Positions 54,319-64,000 of a stretch of DNA of 64,000 bases are shown here, piece after piece (the first letter of the stretch is position 1; every line of letters begins with the position of its first letter). Source of the DNA: Argyresthia goedartella (lineage: Eukaryota > Arthropoda > Insecta > Lepidoptera > Argyresthiidae); the NCBI GenBank assembly GCA_949825045.1, contig OX463816.1, forward strand, positions 16,549,579 to 16,613,578. The letters are read 5' to 3'. A model generated the notes under the pieces. It had not been told where the DNA came from. It saw only the letters and a program-made list of their open reading frames with translations, and made no database searches. The translations under genes were made by a program, and so were the position numbers.

Positions 54319-54348
54319 GCCGTGATCGTCTAGTGGTTAGGACCCTAC
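54319..54348 (+). other. 5' half of a tRNA-His-like sequence
   Basis: GCCGTGATCGTCTAGTGGTT and the next ten bases match the 5' half of insect tRNA-His as I remember it (acceptor strand, D-arm, start of the anticodon stem). The sequence then diverges before the anticodon loop. No T-arm follows, so it is not a gene. It could be a SINE head or a captured tRNA fragment. Confidence 0.5.
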
Positions 54349-54449
54349 ATTACCATGCTTTTCAATTAAGCACAAAAAATAATTTAAGTAAGTTAGGTGA
54401 TTAACACTGCTAGATATATTTTCTATCCCATACATATTATTCTTTTAAG

Positions 54450-54800
54450 TTAAATGGAGATGGAAGCGACCGACCGTGGCCTACGGGTATTTCCGCATTC
54501 GTCAATGGCCGATGCGGGTACTGGATGGGTGTCTGTTTCTATGTGGCATTTATCTCGGGCACTTCCGTGATTCGGATGGTACGTTAAGATGTAGGTCACG
54601 GCTAACATCACTACTCAATAGTAGTGGTCGTAAAGCTGTGTCGGAGTCCAAACAGGCCAGCTTGATAACTTCTGACGGTCGGGTTGGCCACTACCCCCCC
54701 TCCATGAACCCACACTGAGCGAGGCTCAATCTTATTCGTATCCGGGTAAAGGCCAGTGCCCCTATGTAGGGACACTGATGAACTACATTTACTATATTTA
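54450..54800 (+). repeat. GC-rich dispersed-repeat-like segment
   Basis: A GC-rich block within AT-rich DNA, with phrases such as GGCCGATGCGGGTACTGG, TCCGTGATTCGGATGG and GAACCCACACTGAGCGAGG. I associate these with repeated sequence in lepidopteran genomes, probably a LINE 3' region ending near AGGGACACTGATGA. No protein domain is readable. Class uncertain. Confidence 0.35.
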
Positions 54801-56912
54801 CAAGATTTATTCATATCATGGTTCATTGTTTCTGTTGTAACGATTCTTATTACCTTTCAATACGCAGTGCTCTTACTATTTTATCATCAGAAGATAAAGG
54901 CACATGCACAATATCACAAGTAGTCTACCATCAAAAATGGGAGAGGTAGTGTGCCTGCATGTCGACTATTCACTTTATCTTGTGCTACTTGCATACAAAT
55001 ATAACCGACTCGCCAAGCTGGCGCCTTGTTGTACAATGCTTTTATCGATAAACGCTAATTACCCTTACGAATACCATTTGTGCTTTATGTAAGCGGATCG
55101 AATGGAGAATGGAGATTGTGCTATGTGACTATCTGAATGGATTAAAGAAGGTAAAAAATTAAAGTTAAAAAATCATTTAAAAAAAGCTTTTGTATAAATG
55201 TTTTTAAGAAAAGAAAATAAATTTTAAATTGAATTAAATCCAACGATTAGTTCAATCGTAAAATATTTTTTTAAAGTTATGGATGCGTTATTGTATCTAA
55301 ATATTTCTTAGTCTGTTCATTTAATTTATAAGATCATTGTTAACTGGTTGTTTTCTTGTTAATTTAGTACAGTCTAGTTCTTCAATAAGGAGCTCTTCTA
55401 GTGATTTGACGGAGGTGATGAATATAAAAGAGAAATAGGGTGACAATTTTGAAAATTGGTATTCCGTGCCACCACAACGCTGTAAGCTGTGTTTAGGAAA
55501 ACTCTGAAGACGTCACTTAAAAAAATATAATCTACAAAATATAAAATATAATCTAAAAAATATAAAATACAACGCTGTAAGCTCTGTATAGGAAAACTCT
55601 GAAGACAACAGTACCTACTTTTTAAGATAAATAAAATGAGCACAAACTCGATAGGGTTGCGTCGTTTTGTTACAGTGTTCCCACAAACTTCAAACTTATT
55701 TTTTTTTTATTGAAAATAGATTCTTACGTACACTTTTTGAACGTCATTTGAAGCTAAATAATGCAAGAAAAACTACTACCGCTTCTAAAAGTGTTATGGC
55801 AGCGGAGAAGAAGCGGCGCAAGAAACTCGTATACTGCAACACGGCCTACTTTTCTTTTCTGTTCCTTTTTATTTCAAAGATAGGTCTTGTGTTATAATTG
55901 TTTGCGTGCTTCTTGTTGTAACAACCCCCCCTCGAGTTAATCGATATAAAATGAATAAATCCCACGAGTTAACCGAGCGATTCAATGAAAAGTAAATTTA
56001 AAGATATAACCAGCTAACCATTAATTTAATGTCAGACGGAATTTAACCCTTACGCATTTTATTGGAATATTTCTCCAATTGAAAAGATTCTAATACCAAC
56101 GATTGCGATTATCTTATTTAGATGATTTGGCCAAAATAGTGGGTGATCGTCTATGGGTAGGACAGCAGACGCTGTGATAGTAATAACCTAAAGTTCATTT
56201 TAGAGTGGTTTTGGTTAACAGTATCGTCATGAGGTTCCTCAGTCAGTGATGAATATAAGTGACATAAAATATTAATAAGCATCGATTCCGAGCTTATTAG
56301 AATAAGTTCCAAGTAAATAACCATTTAAAAGACATTTCGATTACATGAGTTTATAAAGGAGGGTTTGTGCTAGAGCTCGCGTCCAGAAGGGACCCGGGCC
56401 CTAAGATCGGGCCCCCAACCCAGTGGAGGTCAACCGAGTTCTACGGACCCAAGACAGATGAAGTTAGATTTAGCTAAGCAAAATAAGCTTAAATTTTATA
56501 AAATAACGCTTACAACCACTCAAAATTGTAAACACAATTTACAATAAACATAGGGTTAACTATGTGTTCATAAGTATGCTTTAGGCGTTATCTTTCACCT
56601 GTTTTGGGGCCATCCTCCTCCCACACATTCCCATACAAAATCTACGTGACTGCATTATTTTAAGACTGCTGAAGACCTGGAATTAGCCAACTGAATACAC
56701 CAGCACCTAGAGACCGCCTGAATCTACTCAAATCCCTCTCGAGTTAGTTTCCATGCCAATCAAATGATTTGATATTGTGATATCTCTCATCCATCAGTCC
56801 AACATGTTTGTTGATCGGTTACGGGATATTTTTATTTGCACCTACCCGTCTCTTAAGTTTTATTCCGTAACCATGTTGATGTTCATCCAGATATTTTATA
56901 TATAAATTTGAC
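54801..56912. other. AT-rich spacer with a 38-bp direct repeat
   Basis: No gene. Two 38-bp copies at 55474-55511 and 55569-55606 (ACAACGCTGTAAGCT...GAAGAC) differ at about three positions and flank an A/T-rich tandem (AAAATATAATCT-like). A GCGGCGCAAGAAACTC phrase near 55809 looks repeat-derived. Confidence 0.4.
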
Positions 56913-57166
56913 GACCCGAATGGCCGAGTCGGCAGTGACACTGCCTACGAAACCAAGGGTCCCGGGTTCGAGTCCCGGTGTGGGCAAATATTTGTTGGAT
57001 GAGAACGGATGTTTGTACCCCAGTCATGGTTGTTTATCTATCTAAGTATAATATTTCTCTATTTAAGTATATATATCGTTGTCTAGTACCCAAGATACAG
57101 GGAAACCTAGTTTGGGGCTAGATGAATGTGTGTAAAAGGTGTCCAAGGTATTATTTATTTTAAAAA
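56913..57166 (+). mobile_element. tRNA-derived SINE
   Basis: The head (56913-56990) has pol III box A TGGCCGAGTCGG (56921-56932) and box B GGTTCGAGTCC (56965-56975) at tRNA spacing. The body follows with TATCGTTGTCTAGTACCC and CCTAGTTTGGGGCTAG, the conserved tail of lepidopteran SINEs, then an A/T-rich 3' end. Mobilised in trans by LINE proteins. Confidence 0.85.
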
Positions 57167-59189
57167 ATTAGTTTTAAGACATGTAAATTGAGCGTAACTA
57201 CTTAGGTCACTAGATGTGATAGATAATGTAGCGTGTGTGTAGGTTTGATTCTATCGGATTTCAGGCCATCCACAGGCATTCTACAGCGAAGTAAACTTCC
57301 CTCTAAACAGGAACGATGAGCGTCCCTGAATGATGCGACCAGGGTCTGTACTACAATGTCAAATCAATCCGAATTGTACAAATCCATCTTTTAATCGGGG
57401 TATGCGAGTAGTTCTCCAGTCCATGAGTAAGAAGAAGTCTAGGCACTACGTGCTTACGACAAAGGTATGAACCAGATAGTACTCAAAGCAGTGACAGACT
57501 TTGGAAAATGGAAAGCACAAGTTCGTTCGAATTCCAATGCAGTAAGAATGATCGACCTTCTGAATCGGAGGCGTTTCAGAAGGGGAGAATGACTGCTAAT
57601 AAACCTTAGGCCGTGTAGAATCTAGTAGAGTGTTCTTATAGTAATGTCAGCTTCTTGTTGAGTAAATTTGTATGTGTGTGTTTTGTGAATGACCAAGTAA
57701 CCACGTCAATCTACATGCTATATGGAATTAGGATATGTTTGTCATTTAATGTAAAGTTAGGTAGGCCAACCAACATGATATACGGTCAAGAAAAGAAAGA
57801 TCAAAACAGCCACAATCAAAAAAAAATTAGTTTGTTAGATAGTTTTATAAGTATATAGGTATTTTAAGAGTGAGAAGGAAATAACGTAATTATTTGTAGT
57901 CATACGAATTTCAGATACTTGTTTGTTACATAAACCTAAATAATCGTGTTTGTCTCCCTAACTACATAACCTCGACAACCTAGGTTTAGCCGCAACTAAA
58001 CTTCTGTCTAGCCTAGTCTAAAATCCTAGTGTTATACCACGTCCATCATCGACACCACTCGAAAATGGTTGAGTTTGATTTGAATGTGTTTGTATGTTTA
58101 ATGACTGTGTGTGTGGGAATTTCAAAACTCGCTACACGAAAGAAATGAGGAGAGTATTAGCCCGCGAATATCCTAAGAGCCAATCCAGGAACCCTATGGT
58201 GAAGGAAAAAGGAAATTAGGGTCGCTCCAAGCCCAGACTCAGACTCAGATAAATTACCTAAAAGTTCTTATCTAACGACCCAAGGATAGTTTTGGAATTT
58301 GGGGTAGGTTGATTTAAAGAATAGGAACCGAGGTATATCTCGGCGCTTCAGACACTCACGAAAATCCACTGCAACACGCAATCACAACTATCCCAGTTCA
58401 AGACGCGTAAAACGGCGAATCGAACTGTGTAGAATTCCAGAAAGACGTGTTTCACAGTAGTTTGACGCGGAGACTGAATGGCTCCCCCTCTGAGTCTTAA
58501 CTCACACTTCACTCGACGACCAGCAACAAAAAGCCCCCTCTCATCTTGACCCATCCCTTTTATATCCTCTATTCCCACCAAAACGTCCTCCCCAGGCGTG
58601 CTTGCCAAAACACCATGTAAAACTCCGCAAGTCATTCTCATTGGTTCGTTTCATTTCCTTTCGAAACTCAGTGCTCTGATTGGTCACTGGTCCACACCGT
58701 ATACACACTTTATATTTTAGATCACACAGTTCAACCAGAAATAGACTTTATAACATCATAAAATAATCTAAATAAAATAATACCCATTTGTTTTCTATAT
58801 AAAACATCTTATTGCAATTATAGTGAACAAAGTTCTACTTTGAGTCAAACCATCTGGAATCTAAAGGCGATCGACCGCCATCTGTACCTCCATCATTGAA
58901 CTAACTACGCATCTGTTTGACCCACCAAACTATATCGTAACTAAACACCCTTACGTATGAGTTTCGATTGAATGAGCCATGTCAAATGCGACACTTCATA
59001 ACAACATCACAAACGTGTTAAATGGTCATAATTCGACATCTACTGAAAGCAACGGTGAAGTTAAACCATATTCATTTTATATTTATGATTCACAACTTAT
59101 TTCATAGCTCTTAAAGTTTATCCACATTTTGGAGATTTTTTAAAAAAAATATATTTCTACCTACTGAGAAATAAACTAAATGTTTGTTT
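57167..59189. other. Spacer, possible old LTR or promoter inside
   Basis: No recognised protein. The 58300-58740 part has promoter-like elements on the minus strand (listed separately). Confidence 0.35.
58340..58700 (-). promoter_or_regulatory. Promoter- or LTR-like region, minus strand
   Basis: Minus-strand TATA box GGATATAAAAGGG (58555-58567) with CCAAT boxes about 75 and 115 bases upstream (ATTGG at 58640-58644 and 58679-58683). Spacing is typical of a pol II promoter or an insect LTR. Downstream is G/A-rich. No second copy and no gene recognised. Confidence 0.35.
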
Positions 59190-59389
59190 CGTCACATTGT
59201 GCTGCGCTGGAAAATCAGAGCTCCATACTTCTTTGCCATTAATGTAATCATCTAATCTACAATATGCTTTAAGACATATTTTTTTTTAACAATGCCTTTA
59301 AATTTCTTCTCTGACAAATTTAATATCTCTTCCGACCCAAAAATGAAATTCTTGCTTGGAAGCTGTCTATCCCTCAGAAATTTTATGAT
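59190..59389 (-). pseudogene. LINE ORF2 C-terminal fragment, minus strand
   Basis: The minus strand reads LSEKKFKGIV and, after a poly-A frameshift, LKAYCRLDDYINGKEVW, the terminal Jockey-type block (K-AYY-xDDY). It is cut at 59389, where the plus-strand LINE begins head-to-head. Confidence 0.5.
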
Positions 59390-60451
59390 GCTTGGTCTGC
59401 AATAATACATTTTACCATAACTGTGTAAATATTACATCGGCACACTATATGGCAAACATCAACGATTTAAAATTGGATTTTAAATGCCAACAATGGTTAG
59501 GTTCATGTCGTGATGCTGTTCCCTCAGACACAGAAATAATTATAGATGATAACGAACATATTTCTACAATTTCTCCACTATCAACAAGGCAGGAAAATGT
59601 CACCTATAGAAAGCCTAGACAAATAATGGAACACTCTGAAGCGAATGAGTCGTTCGTAAATCTGTCTTCCCAAAGCTTGCCAATTATGTTAGAAAATGAC
59701 CAGGAGCTGAATCAGCTAAGGCAGGAAAATGAAGCGCTGCGTCTGCAACTCTTAGTTGCTTATAGTGAAATAGATAACTTGACCCTGGAAAATGGTACAA
59801 TTAAGAAAACATTGCATGAACACAAAAGGAAAATCGAGATCCTTAGGTCTGTTGGAATAGGTGGTGGCGAAACTTCCCCACCAAAATTCTTCTCACCCCA
59901 ATACAGACGACAACGTCATAGTATGATGAAAATGGGGTAACCTCGTGTATCACCCGGACAATTCACCAATTCGAGTGATCGAACAAATGGCCTCGTTTAG
60001 TGTTTCGAATCAGACCCCCTACAACTTACGAAAAGTGATCCATATAACCGAAGGCGAGCCGAAAGGGACCAGTAAACCCGCTGTCAACAGTGATTATAAA
60101 GAGACCTGTTTAACGCCCATGACATTGATGGGCCAGCCAGACCATCACCTAATTTCGAGACAACCTGGGATCACTGGACCATCCCACGGCACATTACTAC
60201 CGAAACAAGTCTCCGCAAATGAGGCACAAACTGGAACTGGAAACGTCAAAATTCAGCCAACAAAACAGCCAATTCGTTTCACCCTAAAAACTGCGGAAAT
60301 TTTGATAATTGGCGACGAACAAGTGAAAGGACTAGCAGCCAAGATGATCAACACCCGGAAAGAAAATCTATTGAATAATACCTATAAAGTATCGGCACTA
60401 ATTAAGCCGAAGACCACAGGATCCCAGATTCTCCATAATTTGATGATGTGA
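59390..60451 (+). pseudogene. LINE ORF1: PHD-like finger, coiled coil, esterase-like domain
   Basis: N-terminal CLVCNNTFYHNC is the end of a PHD-type zinc finger common in insect LINE ORF1 proteins. A coiled coil (LNQLRQENEALRLQLLVAYS and following heptads) occupies about 59705-59850. A frameshift at about 59940 leads to a low-complexity linker and then ILIIGDEQVKGLA (60300-60340), matching the GDS-like start of the SGNH esterase-like domain found in some ORF1s. The nucleophile Ser of GDS is Glu here. A TGA at 60449-60451 truncates the domain. Confidence 0.7.
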
Positions 60452-60499
60452 CAGAAGTAATCAGAATCGTGAAAACAGATATGTTTTAGCTGTAGGTAA

Positions 60500-61916
60500 A
60501 CATAACCAAAACCCTCACAATCTACAAAATTTGTGTGGCATTTCGAACAAAAAAGATGAGTTGGAATTATATCTTGAAAGCCTTGGAAGTAACCAAAAAT
60601 ATGTATGTATTACCGAACATTTCCTTAATAAGGGTTCAATATCGCTATTTAGTATTCAAATTTATAATTTAGCAGCATATAATTATAGATATTCTAATTC
60701 AAGGGGGGTGTTTAATATTTATGCTTCGGAACGCACCTCTTTTTGATGCGCGACTCGGACCGCGAGTGATCGGAAACGGAACTAGCAGCTGTCACTTGTA
60801 TAGAAACGAGATGACGAGTTAGAGGTTACTTTTTTGACATGGAGAAAATGTCGGCACATGGCGTTCGGGCCTTGGCTGTATTTTTGTAGTAATAATTGTC
60901 TAACACAGGTGTCGGGCCTGGTCGGAATGTTAATTATAATAAGCACGGAACAATCGTCGGGAAATAAGTAGATTCAAGTCATCGGAGTGAGTGCTTCGTG
61001 TTGTGAAAGGTTAAGGTGTTTCGGTCCCCAATTCGTCGCATTCGGACAGCGACTCCTCGTGTCGGCAAGCAACACGACGGCGACAGCATCGGGCTACGAC
61101 GAGAGTAAGATTCGACTCCTCTCCCCTCACCCCCCTTGTGGTCCCCATCCCGTATTTCTGCCTCGAATTGAGCTTTCGAATTCCGGTCCACGGCGTCAAA
61201 GGTCAGTACTCCTGGTGAAAACCAACCCTAACAAGATTCCACGCCCGTTCGGTTGAGGCGTGGAATTAATCAGGGGGTTCGCTTATACTGGCACTGAATA
61301 ATTCAAAGTTTGAGGAGATAGAAATCTGTAAAAAGTTGTATCAAGAAGACAGTTTTGAATTATGCGGAATTAAAGACAAAGAAACTAACCTAAACATATG
61401 CTGTTGTTATCGAGCTTCAAAAAATAAAAACCAAAAAGCATTATTCGAATCTTTGAAGGAGCGACTGGAATTACTATTGGAACAATTTTTTGACAAGAAA
61501 TGCATAATAAGTGGAGACTTCAATATAGATATGTTGACGGAAAGTAACCAAAAAAAAGGATTATTAAACTTGCTGGAAAGCTATGGTTTTAGGCATTTGA
61601 TTTGTTCAGCTACATATTTTGAGGAAGGATATGAGTCATGTCTAGATAATTTCCTAACAAATATACCTGAATATAATATTTTGCATAACACTGTGGATCA
61701 AAACAATATAGGAGATGGGCATGCAGGAGTATTTTGTATTGTACAACTAGAAAATCCAATAGCAGCAGTAAAAAAGGAACAACATATAATTGTACAGCGT
61801 AGGGTTTTTAATGAAAGAAACAACATGATGTTCAGAAATAACATTTTAATACAAGACTGGACAAATATGGGTATAAATATTTTTCTGAAAAGATTTCAAC
61901 AAGCGTTTAAAAATAG
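60500..61916 (+). pseudogene. LINE ORF2 endonuclease, split by a solo LTR and cut by BEL
   Basis: Before the LTR: NLCGISNKKDELELYLESLG and YVCITEHFLNKGS (catalytic Glu region). After it, from about 61279: FEEIEICKKLYQEDSFELCG, NICCCYRAS, and KKCIISGDFNIDML (Asp/Asn). The SDH-like site is DGHAGVF, so it is altered. A one-base difference in the G run around the LTR duplication puts the two halves in different frames. The final part (WTNMGINIFLKRF) is cut by LTR-C. Confidence 0.8.
60709..61272 (+). repeat. Solo LTR in the LINE endonuclease
   Basis: 564 bp with TGTTTAAT...ATTAATCA ends (7 of 8 inverted bases) and a 5-base GGGGG duplication on each side (60704-60708 and 61273-61277). Resuming endonuclease coding on the far side confirms an insertion. 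No copy elsewhere in the window; it is probably gypsy-type. Confidence 0.7.
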
Positions 61917-62461
61917 TGTTCGATTCCAAATCGATATTCCATCGATGGTTTCTGAACGGCCATTTTGAATTTGACGTTGCTGCCAACATAGCAGTTTTTT
62001 GACAACTGACAGACGAAAGCCCTCGCAATGTAAACGCGTTTTGGTTAGGGTATTGAAATTAAATCGCAAGCCATCTGGAATGTATTCGGGTTTCCCTCAG
62101 GATTGTCTATATAGCTGAGTGTGTTGTGGTTCCCCAAACCAGATGAAGTTCGCATTTACGTGGCCGATTGGTTTTTACCACGTAACATAACCTGTGTTGG
62201 AACACTGTGCTCATTGAAGCTGGCCCGCTAGTCATAGCAGGTTGGCTGAAGAACCTGTCTACCAAGAAGAGCCTAGGGTGCACCCGGGCCTTGCAGAGAG
62301 ACAGGAGGTTGACGGGACCAAAGCACAGACCAGGTTAGATCGACCCCAATTACTTCAGCTCGGTGAATCGCCGACGTTCACACTTCTTGGCAACTGATCG
62401 TTACGCTACCTCGTAGCTGATGGACCCCAACGAGGTCATTAGGTGCTGAGAAGCCTGAACA
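61917..62461 (+). repeat. LTR-C of BEL/Pao family 1 (5' LTR, 545 bp)
   Basis: Third copy of the 908-1454 LTR, with TGTT...AACA ends. The left flank is LINE coding sequence, which fixes the LTR start. Confidence 0.88.
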
Positions 62462-62464
62462 ATT

Positions 62465-62482
62465 TGGTAGCTAGAGCGTGGC
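62465..62482 (+). other. Primer binding site of BEL family 1
   Basis: TGGTAGCTAGAGCGTGG lies 3 bases after the LTR and starts with the required TGG. The primer tRNA is not assigned. This site is deleted in the copy at 1455. Confidence 0.5.
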
Positions 62483-62839
62483 TTCCTGAGATTTGCAGCC
62501 GTCAAGGGCTCCAGGAAGGCACGATTTGGGACTATCAATCTGTAGGTATAGGCGGTTATTAGGTAACTTGGTTGTGTTCCTATATCCACACATATTGGTA
62601 GTATTGTAAGCTATAGGTCTATTGCTAGTAGTAGATAGACAGATATTGAATTGAATTACCAGTTAGTCAATCTATTAGTGGTCTAGTAATGCTATTGATA
62701 GATATAAAACTCGGTTCCTATTGTTTAAGGAAAACAACATTGTTTAAGTTGTGGTTTAGGGTTCCCTCGTTTGGGTTGTAGACTGGAGGGTCCAATAAAA
62801 TTGAGTTACTGCAAATTGTGAGTAAGTATCGTTCCGATC
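62483..62839 (+). other. BEL family 1 leader
   Basis: Non-coding stretch between PBS and gag. No ORF. Confidence 0.6.
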
Positions 62840-64000
62840 ATGTCGGTATCTGAAATCCAGAAGGGTGTTTCTAAGGAACTCAGATGGTTTTCCTCCGCAC
62901 ACGGTCTGATAGACCGTTGAGATAGGCATGATGTGGTATTGGAGCGGTCTATGGACGTTAAGGAACGTTACAATAGGGTGCTCAAATTGTCCGCGCAGGC
63001 GGAATCAGTTGATGGTTGCGCACCTGACAGGCTGTCACGGTTGCTAGGGGATGTCGACCAATGTATGGAGATGGCAGCTGCTATCACGCAGAAGGCTGCG
63101 GACATACGTAGACAGCGCGAGTCCAGCCATGGTGGTGACATTGAAGCACCTCTGCCGCTTCAGGGTTCGGGGTCCAGGTTACCTGCCATAACTATGCCTA
63201 CTTTTGACGGAGTGTCCGGTGAATAGATGAGCTTCATCAATCTGTTCGACAGTTTGGTGCACATGCGATCGGACATTACCAAGTCTGTCAAGATGGCTCA
63301 GCTGGTGGCAGCATTGAGGGGTGAGCCTAGGGAGCTGGTCGCTCATTTGACAGTTACGGAGGGTAACTATGAAACGGCCAGGCAATTGTTGGTCAGACGT
63401 TACCATAACAAACGGAGGTTGGCCGATGCCCAACTGAACCGTTTGTTTAGTATTCCGGTTGTGAACAAGGTCGGGGCCATACAGACGGAGGTTTTGAACC
63501 TATTGTTGTCCGTCACCAAGGCTCTAGAGAATCTTGGACTTGCGGTTGGTGAATGGTCGTACCTACTGTTGTACATTGTACTTTCCCGCCTACCCGCTGA
63601 CGTGCAGACTCGTTTCGAACAGTCTCACGGGAGGTCGGCCGAGGACCTGCCCGCCTTCTCCGACTTGGTCGGATTCTTGGAAGAGGAGGCTCGACGGGCA
63701 GAGAATTTGGGGTTGACGGTCACCCATCCTTCGGAGCCACAGAGAGCTGCCGGGAGCGCTGTGAGTAGGGGCCCTCCGACGAGGAAGGACCGCACCAACC
63801 GGCAGTCGTATGGGACTGTGAGTGAATTGACCCCACATGGTGAGACCTGCCCATGTTGTAGGCAGATTGGCCATGCTGTGGCCAATTGCAATAAGTTCGG
63901 GGAACTTAGGGTTCAGGGACGGCGCCGGATGGCCAAGCAGCGGAGCTGGTGTTTCCTGTGCCTCGGGCCACACATGGCTAGGGACTGCACGCGCACAAAA
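62840..64000 (+). pseudogene. BEL/Pao family 1 gag with two early stops (runs off the window)
   Basis: ATG at 62840 (MSVSEIQKGVSKELRWFSSA) opens the frame, with TGA near 62916-62918 and TAG at 63224-63226. Both are single-codon lesions in an otherwise continuous frame. The middle reads LVAALRGEPRELVAHLTVTE and ARQLLVRRYHNKRRLADAQL, the BEL capsid-like region. The zinc knuckles CPCCRQIGHAVANC and CFLCLGPHMARDC follow at 63848-63988. It matches 1456-2000 closely. The rest of the element lies beyond 64000. Confidence 0.88.

Larger units (their letters stand above)
59390..61916 (+). mobile_element. LINE (ORF1 plus endonuclease), interrupted twice
   Basis: ORF1 (59392-60451), then ORF2 endonuclease (60500-61916). 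A solo LTR sits at 60709-61272. A BEL element (LTR-C) cuts the endonuclease-RT linker at 61917. RT is not present in the window. Confidence 0.8.

Noticed and set aside
56913..56990. Possible functional tRNA gene
   Set aside because: Box A and B are present, but the arms do not close into a full cloverleaf and a SINE body follows, so it is a SINE head.
59190..60451. Single LINE with a 5' inversion (twin priming)
   Set aside because: The inverted segment encodes the RT C-terminus, which cannot be the 5' part of the same element, so two elements are more likely.
60979..61256. Overlapping frames on both strands inside the 60709-61272 LTR
   Set aside because: They lie wholly in a solo LTR, are antiparallel shadows of GC-rich sequence, and show no domain.

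Overview
This window looks like repeat-dominated nuclear DNA of an insect, most probably a moth or butterfly. The reasons are AT-rich spacer, BEL/Pao, Ty3/gypsy (including a CsRn1/Kabuki-like family), several non-LTR families, Tc1/mariner elements, and a tRNA-headed SINE with a lepidopteran-type tail. The lineage call rests on recognising element families, not on a host gene. I found no complete host gene, rRNA gene, intact tRNA gene, CRISPR array or bacterial-style operon. Nearly all recognisable coding sequence is transposon-derived, and most of it is broken.

Layout, left to right. 1-4841: tandem BEL/Pao copies sharing an LTR. 4842-7124: errantivirus-type env relic on the minus strand, split by a 5'-truncated LINE with a 9-bp target-site duplication (TSD). 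7125-7706: minus-strand Tc1 relic. 8216-11950: degenerate LINE split by an intact mariner (9402-10712). 11951-17840: largely uncharacterised AT-rich spacer with two repeat structures. 17840-26110: a second BEL/Pao family on the minus strand, interrupted at 19881-22744 by a non-coding LTR element with near-identical 758-bp LTRs, a primer binding site (PBS) and a 4-bp TSD. 26117-26871: element with long terminal inverted repeats (TIRs). 28-31 kb: LINE tail fragments and two small candidate host exons on the minus strand. 31154-34877: internally deleted Ty3/gypsy element. 36350-42338: almost full-length CsRn1/Kabuki-like element whose 3' LTR is split by a LINE.

The right half holds a Jockey-like LINE (about 44690-48537), another truncated LINE (49346-50770), a decayed mariner-like element with about 0.5-kb terminal inverted repeats (51277-53769), a solo LTR with an inverted end (53985-54309), a 5' tRNA-His-like fragment, a SINE (56913-57166), and a LINE (59390-61916) carrying a solo LTR. 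That LINE is cut by a third copy of the first BEL family (LTR 61917-62461, gag running off the window).

The genes form no pathway. The window records successive nested insertions, internal deletions and recombination. Best candidates for something under-described: the non-coding LTR element nested in the second BEL, the mariner-like element with very long TIRs, the inverted LTR end near 54.3 kb, an unrecognised 110-codon open frame at 50847-51176, and the two exon-like segments near 28.9-29.2 kb.
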